Positions 1 to 11,111 of a stretch of DNA of 64,000 nucleotides are shown one piece after another (position 1 is the stretch's first letter; each line of letters begins with the position of its first letter). This DNA is from Neurospora tetraspora (Eukaryota; Ascomycota; Sordariomycetes; Sordariales; Sordariaceae), in the NCBI RefSeq assembly GCF_033439725.1, contig NW_026944383.1:3658001-3722000 (forward strand), given 5' to 3'. The position numbers were made by a program, and so were the translations under genes. Below the pieces are notes generated by a model, which worked only from the letters and a program-made list of their open reading frames with translations, had not been told where the DNA came from and did no database searches.

Positions 1-259
1 GGTCAATGTAAACAAAACAGTACAAGAGTACTTCCTTTCGGCTTGTGTTCCGCTCGCGCCCGTGCGCCTGCGCCAAGGGACTCGGCTCCATCATCACCTG
101 CATGAGCCTAAAGAGCTACCCGCACCTTATCCACTATCGCAGCGTCTCGAACGCGCTGCAACACCCGAACGGCGCAACACCACGGCATTTCCCCAAAACA
201 TCATCAGACCTCACACACAACAAGCGACCCGTGACCGGATTGGAGTTGGCGAACTTGCA

Positions 260-1072
260 ATGATGGATAACTCGGGTCCAAAAATGGGCACGGCCGACGG
301 CGCAGCTGGTATCCCATACTACGAAAAGCAGCGACAGCATCTTAAAGAGCTGCTGAACAAGAAGAAGCTTTTGGAAAAACGTCTGGTAGGCATTGCCGTC
401 GCAACCAACGAACCAAGCGTCGACTCGCCTGCTGATACAACAACAAAATAAAGCTTGCGCAAGAAGAATCCATCTACCAAAAGGAAACCGAGTACCTCGA
501 AAACACGCCAGCGGGCAACATCATCACAGGCTTCGACAACTACACCAAGGGCACCGCCAATGTCGCAGCACAGCGCCGGAAGACGGGGTTGACAGACGCG
601 AACCGTGTCTTCTCGAGGAGTTCGATATCATACAATCCGGCGGCTGTGCGTCGTTCTGTATTCTCTTCCCCCCCTTCCTTCCACCCAGACACTTTCCCAT
701 CCACCATCCACCGTCCTCTTTCTCTCGTTCGCATCTGCCAAACTGCACCTCATTTCACACTTCGAAGCCGCTTGGATACTGGCCATCATGAGAGAGCTCT
801 GTCAAGCTAACTAATTTGCAAACCCACAGCAACAAGAATCGCAAACACCAGCCTCTTCGGCCCCCGCTTCCCACGCGCCGACACCGGTCTCGACAACGTT
901 CAATAACAAGGACGGCGCATCGAGTGCGCCGACGCCCACGTCGGCCACAGCCGGCAAGGCCAATTCCAAGAAGAAGAAAGCTACGACGTCGGGTGCGGGA
1001 GTTGAAGATAGCGAGACGGACTCGAGAGAGACGAAGAAGGCAAGGACAAACTTTGGGGCTGTTCGCAAGTGA
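260..1072 (+). CDS. eaf6: Chromatin modification protein Eaf6 (NuA4/NuA3 histone acetyltransferase subunit)
   Basis: Three exons can be read: 260-385, 454-645 and 830-1072, giving 186 residues. Intron 1 (GTAGGC donor, 68 bp) and intron 2 (GTGCGT donor, GCTAAC branch, ACAG acceptor, 184 bp) keep the frame. The first third is a charged, leucine-rich helix (LKELLNKKKLLEKRL, about residues 27-42, continuing as LAQEESIYQKETEYL), followed by the NIITGFDNYTKG block that is typical of Eaf6. The C-terminus is low complexity: Ser/Ala/Thr, then a basic KKKK stretch. In yeast Eaf6 is a small structural subunit shared by the NuA4 and NuA3 acetyltransferases and binds as a coiled coil in the nucleus. The start is a Met-Met pair (260 or 263); in-frame upstream codons do not look like this family. 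The family call rests on recognition of the N-terminal half, which I consider firm. Confidence 0.88.
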
Positions 1073-1791
1073 ATCCGTTGTGGTCAGGGAGAAAGACCAG
1101 AGTTGGATCTGCGTCATGTTACGGTCGGGTTGCCGTCGGGTTCCTGTTGCGCATGGTTTTTTTTTGTTTCTGCATAGGAGGAAGTATTGGATGGTACACG
1201 GCGTTTTTGGGTTGGTACAAATGGGTTCAATGGATTAAGCAGAGCGCGGCGTTTGGGACGGGCATTATTATCAATTCAATTGGGCATTCGAGACAAGCTA
1301 TCGAGACAGCAACCTATTTTTATTTGTTATCTGCGGATGAACTGTGAATTTCTTGAGGAAGCGAGCTCAAAGAGCTGGAGTTGGGAGAGCACCGCATATC
1401 TGCTGTTTCTGTCTCCCAAACCTAGATCCGTTGTCCAGGAATTCTCGCGGTCTCACTATTACGCCCGGTGAATCAGGTTTCCAAGGGAGGCTAGTGAGAA
1501 CCTTTGACCAAGTTGAAATGATAACCTTTGATATGGCATCAGTTGCACACTGTTAATGGCGAGATCGTGAAGTCTTCCATGAGAGCTGAGCGCAGTGCCA
1601 GAAGCTGTGTTGCCTGCCAACTGCCAGCATGTGTGTTGTCGGTCCTGACGGGACGGCGTTTGCGGTTGGGAGGAGCCCGCTCTCTGCTCTGATTGGGTGG
1701 GTGGGCCGGTCACGAGGCGGTCCACACAAACTTGCAAAGCCCATGAAAATTTGCAGGTGCGCACAGACCGGGTGCAGCACCTCTGGGAGGG

Positions 1792-1798
1792 TATAAAA
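1792..1798 (+). promoter_or_regulatory. TATA box (TATAAAA)
   Basis: TATAAAA lies about 30 bp before a CT-rich tract (roughly 1802-1850), the usual arrangement at a fungal transcription start. It points rightward, toward the peptidase gene whose first candidate ATG is about 1.05 kb downstream. It could instead drive a non-coding or very small transcript. Confidence 0.4.
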
Positions 1799-1863
1799 GA
1801 TGCTCCTCCCTCCCTCCATTTCGATTTTCTTTTTCTTTTTTTCTTCATGTCGACAATACTTCA

Positions 1864-1959
1864 GTGAGTCCCCCCCTACTATTGGCATCCGCTCTCCTCT
1901 CTCCTCTCTGGGAGATGCACATTCGCAACACACGATGCTAACCACACTGCGCTTTGCAG
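1864..1959 (+). other. Candidate 5'-leader intron
   Basis: GTGAGT donor, GATGCTAAC branch at about 1935-1942 and TTTGCAG acceptor, 96 bp, directly downstream of the TATA box and CT tract. The spacing and motifs match coding introns elsewhere in the window. It suggests a spliced leader for the peptidase transcript, inferred from motifs only. Confidence 0.35.
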
Positions 1960-2877
1960 GAGAATCATTTCTATAGTATTTGTCCTCTTTTGTGTTCCCT
2001 AAAGGAGCCACAGATCCCACCGCGGTTGATGATCAACATCCTCGGCGCCCAACAGTGAGGTCCTTTATTTACTCTCGCTCTGCCTGCAAAGGTGGCGGTC
2101 GCTTCACGGCGACTGTATAGAGAGTGGCGATGATCTGTACCCCGATTTCCAGAGGTCTGCCTTCGGGCGCTTTGGCGGGGCGGGTGTCGATGGAAGTCTG
2201 ACGCGCTTCCATCAAACTTTTTTTTTTTCATTGCGATCTTGGGGCTTCGGCTCTGAGCGTGGAGAAGAAAACTGTCCCTATCTGAGCATTGCGTCGAAGC
2301 GCGCTCATTCTGTTCGCTCTTGTTTTTGCGTCTGTTCGTTTGCAAACGCGTTCCTGCCTTGCCTGCATCTGGTTGCTTCTCATGCTCGAGTTGCGACGAA
2401 CCTGCTGGCTGCTGCTCAACAACGGGAAGTGGTCTGTGCTGCGTCGAGTTTGATCTCGGTGGTCTCGTTCACTTTCGTACTTGGGGCTTTCCGGGCGCCA
2501 AGTGATGGTTGTTTGTCAAGCGCGCCGAAGTTCACACTCCTTCTGCCAACCACGGCTCACGGAAGGACCTTGAAGACACATCACCAAGCTTCCGGCCGGT
2601 GAAGTTCCCGGTGAGAATCATTGCAGCATAAACCAAATGCACGACATCTCAGATAGTGTCGGGTACATGACGGGGTGGAAACAGAGCGCCGTCGATTACA
2701 CCATGGGGTGGGGTCACAGCTTCCCCTCGATGCCTTGGCAGCGACGGAGGCTACCCTACAGCTGCCTACCCCTCACGACGGAAGCAGCCCGCTTGCAACC
2801 CTCACGGCGCCTTGTCACTGTAGAAGCTACACCGTCGCATGCCTAAAAGTAGCAGATGCCTAGACTTGAAAGAGGGG

Positions 2878-5786
2878 ATGTGGTCGTTACTACTTCTTCA
2901 ACGTTTTTGGAACTTGGTGTTTTCTTGCATCCTCCTCATATCAGCCTTTCCTGGCGCGGACGCATCTGCTATATCAATAGCAGTATCAAACATGACTCTT
3001 ACAGCAACCAAGTTCACGCCCGAGGTGCTGCTGTCGGCGCCACGCCGTTCACCAGCTATCCCCAATGCCAAGGGGACCAAGGCACTATTCACAGTAAGTT
3101 GGGATGAGTACAAGATGGGATCGCGTAACGCGTAACAACAATCTGGACCACATGTGAATCTGAGAAGTGATGAGTGGGGGTTGTGTGTAAGTCCCGTCGC
3201 TGACCAGAGCCTTGGCGACACAAAGGTGACCACGTACTCGTTCGAAACACACAGGAAGACTTCCCAGATCAGACTTCTTGATATCGAATCTGGCCAGTCA
3301 ACACTTCTTGTCGATGACTTGAGCGCTAGCGAACCGATATGGATTGGCGACGACGAGTTCCTCTACCTCAAGAGTGATGAGAAGGGCAACACCACCGTCT
3401 TGGTCGACAAGATCGCGCGCCCAGGATCTCAGTAAGATAACCCATCGATAATGAACAAGTCCAAGCTTTGCTAAACAGAACCTCTAGAGCATATGAGGTC
3501 ACTACCGTCAAGGCCCGCATTTCCAATATCAAGATCAAAGAGCTTCCGAACGGCACCGTCGCTTTCGTCTGCTCAGCTTACGCTACCCCCGATGGACAGC
3601 TCTCCAACCCCGCGACGGCGAAGAAGCCATATTCTAGCGCCAAGGTCTATACCAGTCTCTTTGTCCGCCATTGGGACGAGTGGCTAGGAGAGGACAAGAA
3701 CTCGCTTTGGTATACCGCGCTGGAGAAGAAGAACGGTCGCTTTACGCTAGCGGGCCGCAGTCTCGTCAACGCCCTGGCGGGATCGAAGCTTGAATCTCCA
3801 GTACCGCCCTTCGGAGGCACTGGTGACTTCGATATCAGCCCCACGGGATTGGTATTTGTTGCTAAGGACCCCGAGCTCAACCCTGCCATCTACACCAAGA
3901 CCGACCTTTACTATGTTCCGCTCAAGACCTTCACCGAGGAGCAACCACCCTCACCCCAGATTGTGTCGACACCTGGCCTGGAAGGATACACCAACAGTCC
4001 GGTCTTTTCGCACTGCGGCCGCAAGGTGGCGTTCACCCGCATGCGGAGCAAGCAATACGAATCTGACAAGCCCCGTTTGATGCTTTTACCTGATATTACC
4101 GATTTGGGCAAGACTGAAGAATTCTTCGCAACGGACGACGGCGAAGGTGGCTGGGACTATCGTCCCGAAGCCATTCTCTGGGGCGCCGATGACAAGTCGC
4201 TTTATGTGACAGCTGAGAAGAACGCCCGCGTCCACCTCTGGGAGGTCCCTTCCAACCCAGCTGATGCTAAGGACGCTCCAACGGTCATCAAGACTGCCGA
4301 TGGCAGCGTTAACGATATCAGACTCCTTGCCGAAGACGATTCATCTTCGAAGCTCCTGGTCTCAAGTACCTCTCTGGTTGATAACAGCTGTTACAGCATC
4401 GTCGACCCATCCGCCAACACCACCGACATTGTTTCGTCTAACTCTAAGCAAGGCAAGACGTTCGGTTTGTCGAGGTCCAGTATTGGGGACATCACCTTCA
4501 AGGGAGCCGGCGACTACGACGTCCACGCGCTCGTAGTCCGCCCCTCGAATTTCGACGAAAAGAAGAAGTACCCCCTTTGTTTCCTGATCCACGGCGGGCC
4601 CCAGGGTGCCTGGCAAGATGGATGGAGCAACCGCTGGAACCCAGCCGTCTTTGCGGAGCAAGGCTACGTTGTCGTGAGCCCGAACCCGACAGGAAGTACG
4701 GGCTACGGCATGGCCCTGCAGAATGGCATCAAAGGCCAGTGGGGTGGCAGGCCGTATGAAGATCTGGTTAATGCGTTTGAGCACATCGAGAAGAACATGC
4801 CGTACGTGGATACGGATAGGGCGGTCGCGTTGGGTGCTAGCTATGGTGGTTATATGATCAGTGAGTTGACTCCTGGGATGTGACGAAGACCCGTGGACGG
4901 TTACTGATGTCTTTTCTTCCAAAACAGATTGGATCCAAGGCCATCCTCTAGGACGCAAGTTCAAGGCGCTCGTCTGCCACGATGGTGTCTTCAGCACCTT
5001 GGCCCAGTGGAGCACCGAGGAGCTCTTCTTCCCTATCCACGACTTCGAGGGAACCATATACGATAACCGTGCTGGGTACGAGAAGTGGGATCCTGCTCAG
5101 CATGTGAACGAGTGGGCCACGCCGCAGTTGGTGAGTTCAACACCTCTACAAACATCACCATTTTTGGCTGCCTGGCACTCCCACTAACCACCCACGCCTT
5201 CTCTCTTCCGAAACAGATCATACACAGCGAACTCGACTACCGTCTCCCGATAACCGAAGGCCTCTCGCCCTTCAACATCCTCCAATCCAAGGGAATCCCC
5301 AGCAAACTAGTCATGTTTCCCGATGAGAACCACGTAAGCAACACCTATCATGACAGATAACTAAATCAGAATCCCCGTGTAGTGGCAGTCAGTCACTGCC
5401 AGAATCGCAGGAGATGGCCTTCCAAAGTCTCAGCAGCGACTACCAATCCTCCTCCGGTCCTCCCCCTCCTTCAGTCCTCACTCCTCACCCCGCGCTCAAG
5501 GAGCCTAGCCGTTCAAAGCAAGCGCTTTGCCATCGCTTCTACTTTTCCGTCACCTCCAACAGCCCGCTTCTCGACTCAACGGGACAGCAAATAAACGCAA
5601 CAAACGAAACCTTTGATGCTAACCAACGACTACTGAAAAAAGTGGGTTCTGAAGCCAGAGAATAGTCTTGTCTGGCATCAGCAAGTCCTGGCATGGATTA
5701 ATAAGTACTCTGGTGTGGAGAAGGAGGAGACGAAGGAAGCGAAGGAGATAGTTGTTGTGGAGGATAATAGGCAGAAGGCGATGTAG
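2878..5786 (+). CDS. Dipeptidyl-peptidase V-type serine peptidase (S9 prolyl oligopeptidase family)
   Basis: Six exons: 2878-3093, 3226-3431, 3479-4860, 4928-5130, 5217-5333 and 5643-5786; frame is kept throughout (755 residues, or 717 from Met 2992). The N-terminal two thirds is the S9 beta-propeller; the C-terminal third is an alpha/beta-hydrolase. Catalytic residues are visible: Ser595 in GASYGGY, Asp676 in SELDYRLP and His708 in PDENHWVL; the oxyanion HGGPQG is also present. The family removes N-terminal dipeptides from peptides. Starting at 2878 adds a hydrophobic leader ([15 protein letters not shown]...), a likely signal peptide; starting at 2992 (MTLTATKF) gives a protein of usual family length without one. 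An upstream in-frame ATG lies at 2839. The last intron is long (309 bp) but has a GCTAAC branch and rejoins the expected His-Trp sequence exactly. Family call firm; start uncertain. Confidence 0.87.
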
Positions 5787-7004
5787 GAGGAGGCTGATTT
5801 GCTGTATGGGTGAGCGGGACTTCATGACTGGGTATACGAGGGTGGGTGTGTGTGGTTTCGGTTGCTTTCTTTGCAAGAAATGGCCGGAAGACGTAATGGT
5901 ACCTCTTAACGATGGAAGAGCACCTCTAATGATGGATAGGCACTCAGGAGCTAGCTCGGAAATGTTTTGTTTGGGACTTTTGAGGTTGGATGCCGTTATT
6001 CGAGGAAGGTGTTGCATATTCTTTTTCAGGTTCTATTCTCTCCCCTCTAGCGTAAGCGTAGTGTACTTGGGCAATTCTTGTTCTTTCCTTAGTACTCAGC
6101 GTGGTCAACGAGGTACCTAATTTCGAGGGATTCTTTACTCACCCCCTGAATTTACAGGGTGATGAGGTAGGAGATGATTGTCGTCGATATTAGTGTCGAA
6201 CAAAAATGAGGGCCTGATAATGCTGGGATACGAGACAGATGCCAATGTCACCAGGGGCTTGTCTTTCTTCGAGCCCTGATGTATGTTTGGCTATTCAATT
6301 CATAGCTACGCCCTATTCCAAAAAGTTTCATGACGCTATTTGGGCGCACAGTCACAACACATGCAGCGCGAGACGGGTCTTTACCTATTACCCCCGAGGT
6401 CTTATGGTCATAATGATTTCTTTTGAAGCTCCCTTCCGCTTTCCATACAAGGCATGAAACCGTCGTACCATCGTTTCTTCCTGCTTTTCCATCTGAACCG
6501 TACGCTCTCGCTCCCTCCGACTTTTCCGGACACAAACAAAAAACAATAAGGGAACCCAGCAAGAGATAACTTAGAAAGCATCATTTCCGACAGGAGAAGA
6601 TGAAGTAATCATGGTATCTTTCCAGTCTTACAAAAATCCGGAAGCGCCACAAACGCCACTTGGTCGCTGTTGACGACAACGACCAAACAAGAGAGATATA
6701 ATATGCCAAACGAAGAGAGATAATCAACACCAGAACCAAGAAAAAGCAAAAAAGAACAAGACATCATCGGAACAACAAGGGATGAAATACAGAATAGCCG
6801 CCATGCTTCTTCCTCTTCCTTCTCTTACTCTTATCATCCCTTCCTCCTCTTTCCCCTCCTGCTCCTCCCAGACTGACCGACTAGGCTGGACAAAGTGATA
6901 TCGTAACCGCTACATCAAGAGAACAGATGTTTTTTTGTACAGGGTATGAGCCGTGAAAACCCGTCATAACCTTTGACAACCCCAACACCGTAGAAATTCA
7001 GACT
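5787..7004. other. Intergenic region between convergent genes
   Basis: The peptidase (plus) and rad21 (minus) end toward each other here. The stretch should hold both 3' untranslated regions. No open frame has family-like composition and no RNA gene was seen. Confidence 0.6.
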
Positions 7005-9027
7005 TTAAGCCGAGGCCTCGATTGGCTGAGCAGCGGTCTCGATAGAAGGCTGGGGCTCATCGGGGTTGATCGGCTGCTGTTGTTGCTGGGACTGTTGAGC
7101 CGCCATCTCACCGCCAGCCTCGCGCTCAGCCCAGTCACCCCAAAGCCCGCGCTTGCCGCGGATACGGATGTGACCGCCAAGCGCGCCCTCCTTCTGCTCA
7201 ACCTTGATGGCGTCCTTGGTCGCAAGCACCAGGCACTCAAAGAACATCTTGGTGGCATCGGCCTTGGTCGTTCTGCCCTCGGGCAAAAGATCCTGGAAGA
7301 CAACAGCGGTCTTCTTGCGCTTGTCGGCGTTGTTAGCGGCCTCAGCGCCGAAGAGATCGCGGAGAATGTGGACCGCGTGCTTGGTGCCAATCGAAACCGG
7401 GCCGCTGTCCGCAGGGTGCACAATGGGCGCCATGGTCTCGTCGAAGTTGGGAACAGGGCTGTTGGCATTCCTCGAGCCAGGTCGCTCCTGGTCGTCATCG
7501 TGGAAGACAGCGCCGTCGTCGTTTGCAGCCAGCTCAATCTCCGTGCCTTCGGCAGTCTCACTCTGATTGCCGTTGATACTTTCCGCGCGGCCGACAACCG
7601 TGGATTCGTCATCGGGAAGCTCGAGGCGGGGCGACTTGCGCGTGCCGTCCTCCATGTCAGCAATCGCACTATCCCGCTTCCTCTTCAGATCGAAGGGGCG
7701 GAAAGTGGTAAGAGACAACATGTCCGAGAGTTCGTCGGCCCAGCTGTCACTCCGGTTCTCGAGGAGGACATTGCTAACAAAGGCTCCGGTTTTTTGCAGG
7801 TCGAGCAAAGCCATCAGGTAGGGATCCTGGGTAACGAAGGACTGCGGCTTGAGGATGTTGTCGCGCTTCGATTGCTGCTCCTTGATCTGGGCGTTCGAGA
7901 GCATGGTCTGCTCATCAGGCTGAAGAAGCTTTCTCTTCTTCGACCTCTGGGGAGCGATTATCGTGCTTGCGGTCGGGTCCTCGCCAGGTTCGTACATATC
8001 CGAGTTGTTGTGGCGGCTGTATTCCATCTCAACCTCCTTGGCAAACTCGTCATCGATATCCGACAAGGGAGACTCGGAAATGCGAGCGCGAGCCATATCC
8101 GGAGCACCTGGGGTAGAAAGGCCTTCGGGAATCTCAGAGTGGTCCGCAACGTTGAACTGGAGGTCGTCATCGCCCATTTGAATGTCTCCCTCATCATCGG
8201 CGATCCGGATGCCATCACCGTAGTCCAAATCAAGTCCTAGCGACGGCTCGCGGGTCCCGCGCTGCTTGCCGGGTCCAGCACTCAACTCGCTGAAGATGTC
8301 GTCCTCAACGGCTCTAGCGTCAGGCGCGTCTCTGCCCATTTCAATCGTCGTGTCCATGAACTTGCTTGGCCTCTCGTCAATATCCATACCGAAGTCCAAT
8401 TCCAAACCGAGATCGTCGTTGTTGGCGAGTGCAAGCTCTTCCTCGTCGACCATGGTGTTGTTCAGAAACTGGCTGTTGTTGAAGTCTTCCTGGAGGTTGA
8501 TATCGCGCTGACTGGCACGGACTTGCACCTTGCGAGCCATAATAGGAGCGCCAGTAACCTCTTCGATCTGTGACGCCAGGTAGTCGGCGCTCGGGGGTGG
8601 TAGTAGATCGAGGTTATCGTATGGCGTGATCTGATCGGGAAGCATGAGAGATTCACTGTTTTGAACATGTAGGTTGGTGGGAATATCGTGGTTTCCGGTA
8701 GATCGGAAGGCCTGTGACAAGTTAGTAGGCGAGCGGAACCCAAGCAAGACAAACTAGGCATACCATCTTGATCTTCATCAAGGCTTCATTACAGTCGTCG
8801 AGGAGGTACCTCGCCTTGCGACTGTAAATGCGGACGACACCGAGAAGCAGCTGACCGCTCAGCCGAAGGGCCAGCGGTGCATCGTTAGGGGCAATGATGG
8901 CATCGACACTGTCTTGGAGGTTGTGCTGCAAAATCTGGACTTTGGAGACTTTGCGCTCTTGGTTGGCCGAGAGCCAGGCTTTCGCCAACGGCCCTGTGGC
9001 ACTAAGGAGGGTGCCCGACCAAAACAT
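7005..9027 (-). CDS. rad21: Cohesin kleisin subunit Rad21/Scc1
   Basis: Two exons on the minus strand: 9027-8764 (88 codons) and 8711-7005, split by a 52-bp intron (GTATGC donor, TACTAAC branch, CACAG acceptor). The protein has 656 residues. The N-terminus (MFWSGTLLSATGPLAKAWL, then LRLSGQLLLGVVRIYSRKA) is the Rad21/Rec8 N-terminal domain that binds the Smc3 neck. The middle is acidic and disordered. Residues about 525-610 (AVHILRDLFG ... TKMFFECLVLATKDAI) form the winged-helix domain that closes the ring on Smc1; a Gln-rich tail follows. Sequence around the start matches mitotic Rad21 better than Rec8. TIEMGR at about residues 210-215 fits an ExGR separase site, and EYSR later fits the looser ExxR. 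The gene is divergent from the PMR1 ATPase gene across 2.1 kb. Confidence 0.93.
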
Positions 9028-11111
9028 GGCGACGAGAGTTTATTGTTAGGTGTAGCAATGGAACAGCAAGTATACGGAACAAATTGGCGACGAGGTTGGG
9101 TGATACGCGACCGAGCTATGGCGCAGCAGTGCGTGGTCGGTTGCTGCCCGTGGTGTTTTTCGCGATGCCCAGGTAGGTGTGGTGGTGTGGTGGTGTTGAT
9201 GGGGTGTTGCGATGGTGAGTGGGTAGGGACACGGCAAGCGCGTCGTTTAGAACCGGAGCTCAGCAAAGCAGCAGGGAATGGCGCGTTGAAATTACAGACT
9301 GCAAGGACCGTGGGCGCTACTCGTACACATGTGCAGCGGCAGCAAGGAGAAAGCGCATTCGGGTCAATTGTCGAAGAATCGGTCAACAACGGTTTCAGGT
9401 ACTGAACCCAAAAGACGCGATTGTGATGCGACAGCCAGCAGGGTTGGATGGCGACGATGAAGCTAGTGTTGTTGTTGGGCTGAAGAGTGGAAGAGAAGAA
9501 GAGGGGATCTGTGACAAGAGCGGCAGCGAAGCTCCAGGTTCTGACGGACGATTCAGGTTTGGACGACCCGGCTGAGACCGGGGTCCTGAGAGCGGGCGAG
9601 TGTCAGTGCGCTTGCGGGCGAGCGCGGGAGTGGATGCACAACCTACGAAATTTGAGAGGCTGGGCTGGTGCCGTGTCCTAGGAAAACCGTCTCACCAGCC
9701 ACTTCTGGAATCGGACTTGAAGTGGCTTGATAGCACCTGAATCCGTTCGTCTTCCGAAACAGGACATCTTGACAAGGTTAGGAACCACCAAGGAGCCAAG
9801 GTACGCCGTCGACGTCAAGAAGTCTCTCCAACCGTCAAGTCGACCTCTTTCACTGGTCATACTTTTACCTACCTTTCTAACCTGTTGAAGACACACTTTT
9901 AAAAGACGTGGTTCGTGCCGGTTGACGGTGTACCTGAATGGGGGTGGTCCTTTGGCTGTGGCTAAAAACTGGGGAAAGGCATAGCCGCATAGGGGATCCC
10001 GCTTCGGTACGGTACACCCTGGCCAGGCATTCGTCACCTCACAACGACCAGCTCATCATACCATGTGAAAGGGGTGTTCGTTGTCTGCCGATCTGTCGGC
10101 TTTTGAATATGCCCAAATTTGAGGATCAACCGTGGAGCAGCGAGGGACGACCGGAGTACGACAAGCGCCTTCCATCATGAAAACATCTCCCGTGGTCGTC
10201 TATGGTGACTTATAGACAAATGTAGAGGTACCGATGTAGAATGCAGCAAGGAAAGGGACGAGGCTCAACGAGAGTGCATACATTATCTCTATGGCAAGCA
10301 TGCACACTTGATGCACCTACAGGCTTGAAATCTGTCCCGCTGATGTCTTGTTCAAAAAGGCACCGTAACCAAAGACTATCCGTTGTATACAAGTTGTATA
10401 GATATGCACAAGGCTGTGAACACCGCTACTCGCAACCTCCAGAACTCCATTAAAATGCTTCTCAATGTTGCTGTTTAATGTTGCCCCTTTTCAGCCTCGC
10501 GCGCTTCTCCGCAAACAGTCTAGCAAGCAGGAGGAAAGCCCCAGGGCAAAACAAAGCGCCGCTGTCGTGGGGTACCGAAACATTTGGATGACCACTTTGA
10601 ACCGGGCAGTGTTTCCCTAGTGCACGTCCAGAGAGTACGTACCCGCCACCTCAGCGAGACTCGGATCGGTCTAGATAATTGGCGAGTCTGGATCCTCGAT
10701 CGAACTCCATCCAGCAAAAGGGAACCCCATATGACAATACCCATTACAGGCCCGGAGCCATACAATATAATACCAGCTAATCCATCCCGTACGCCGTTCC
10801 AAAATCTTTCGGTCTCCAACTCTCAGGGGACGCCATGATCTTCTTTTCTGTTCGCCTGTATTAGTTGTAAACCGCCCTTTCTCTTTCACCTACCCCTTCG
10901 GACGCTCCTTATCCTCGACCTTGACCACCGTCTGCAAGTAGGTGCTGCCGCTGCAGCTGTGCATGACGTTCGGCCTGGATTTCCCATCCCTTTCGGGCCC
11001 CTTTGCGCCCGGGCCTTGTTAGACTACATACTACCTTTAGTTCCGCACTTCACGTCTTCCCCTCTGCCTTTCTCATAATACCTCTCACGAGCAACAACCG
11101 TTTCCGCCATC
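9028..11111. other. Intergenic region between divergent rad21 and PMR1-type genes
   Basis: A 2.1 kb shared upstream region. Short open frames occur on both strands but none resembles a known protein. The CT-rich run just before 11112 is probably the ATPase leader. Confidence 0.55.

Larger units (their letters stand above)
1073..2877. other. Intergenic region, probable promoter and long leader of the peptidase gene
   Basis: About 1.8 kb between eaf6 and the peptidase. It holds a TATAAAA box near 1792 followed by a pyrimidine-rich tract, and a leader-intron-like block at 1864-1959 (both listed separately). Open frames here are short and unlike any protein family I recognise, so no gene is called. 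Confidence 0.6.

Noticed and set aside
4362-5057. 231-codon minus-strand frame over the peptidase
   Set aside because: Overlaps catalytic exons of the S9 peptidase and crosses a real intron.
7080-8240. 386-codon plus-strand open frame opposite rad21
   Set aside because: Antisense shadow of a long GC-rich exon; Leu/Val/Ala-rich composition without a domain, while the minus strand encodes a clear kleisin.
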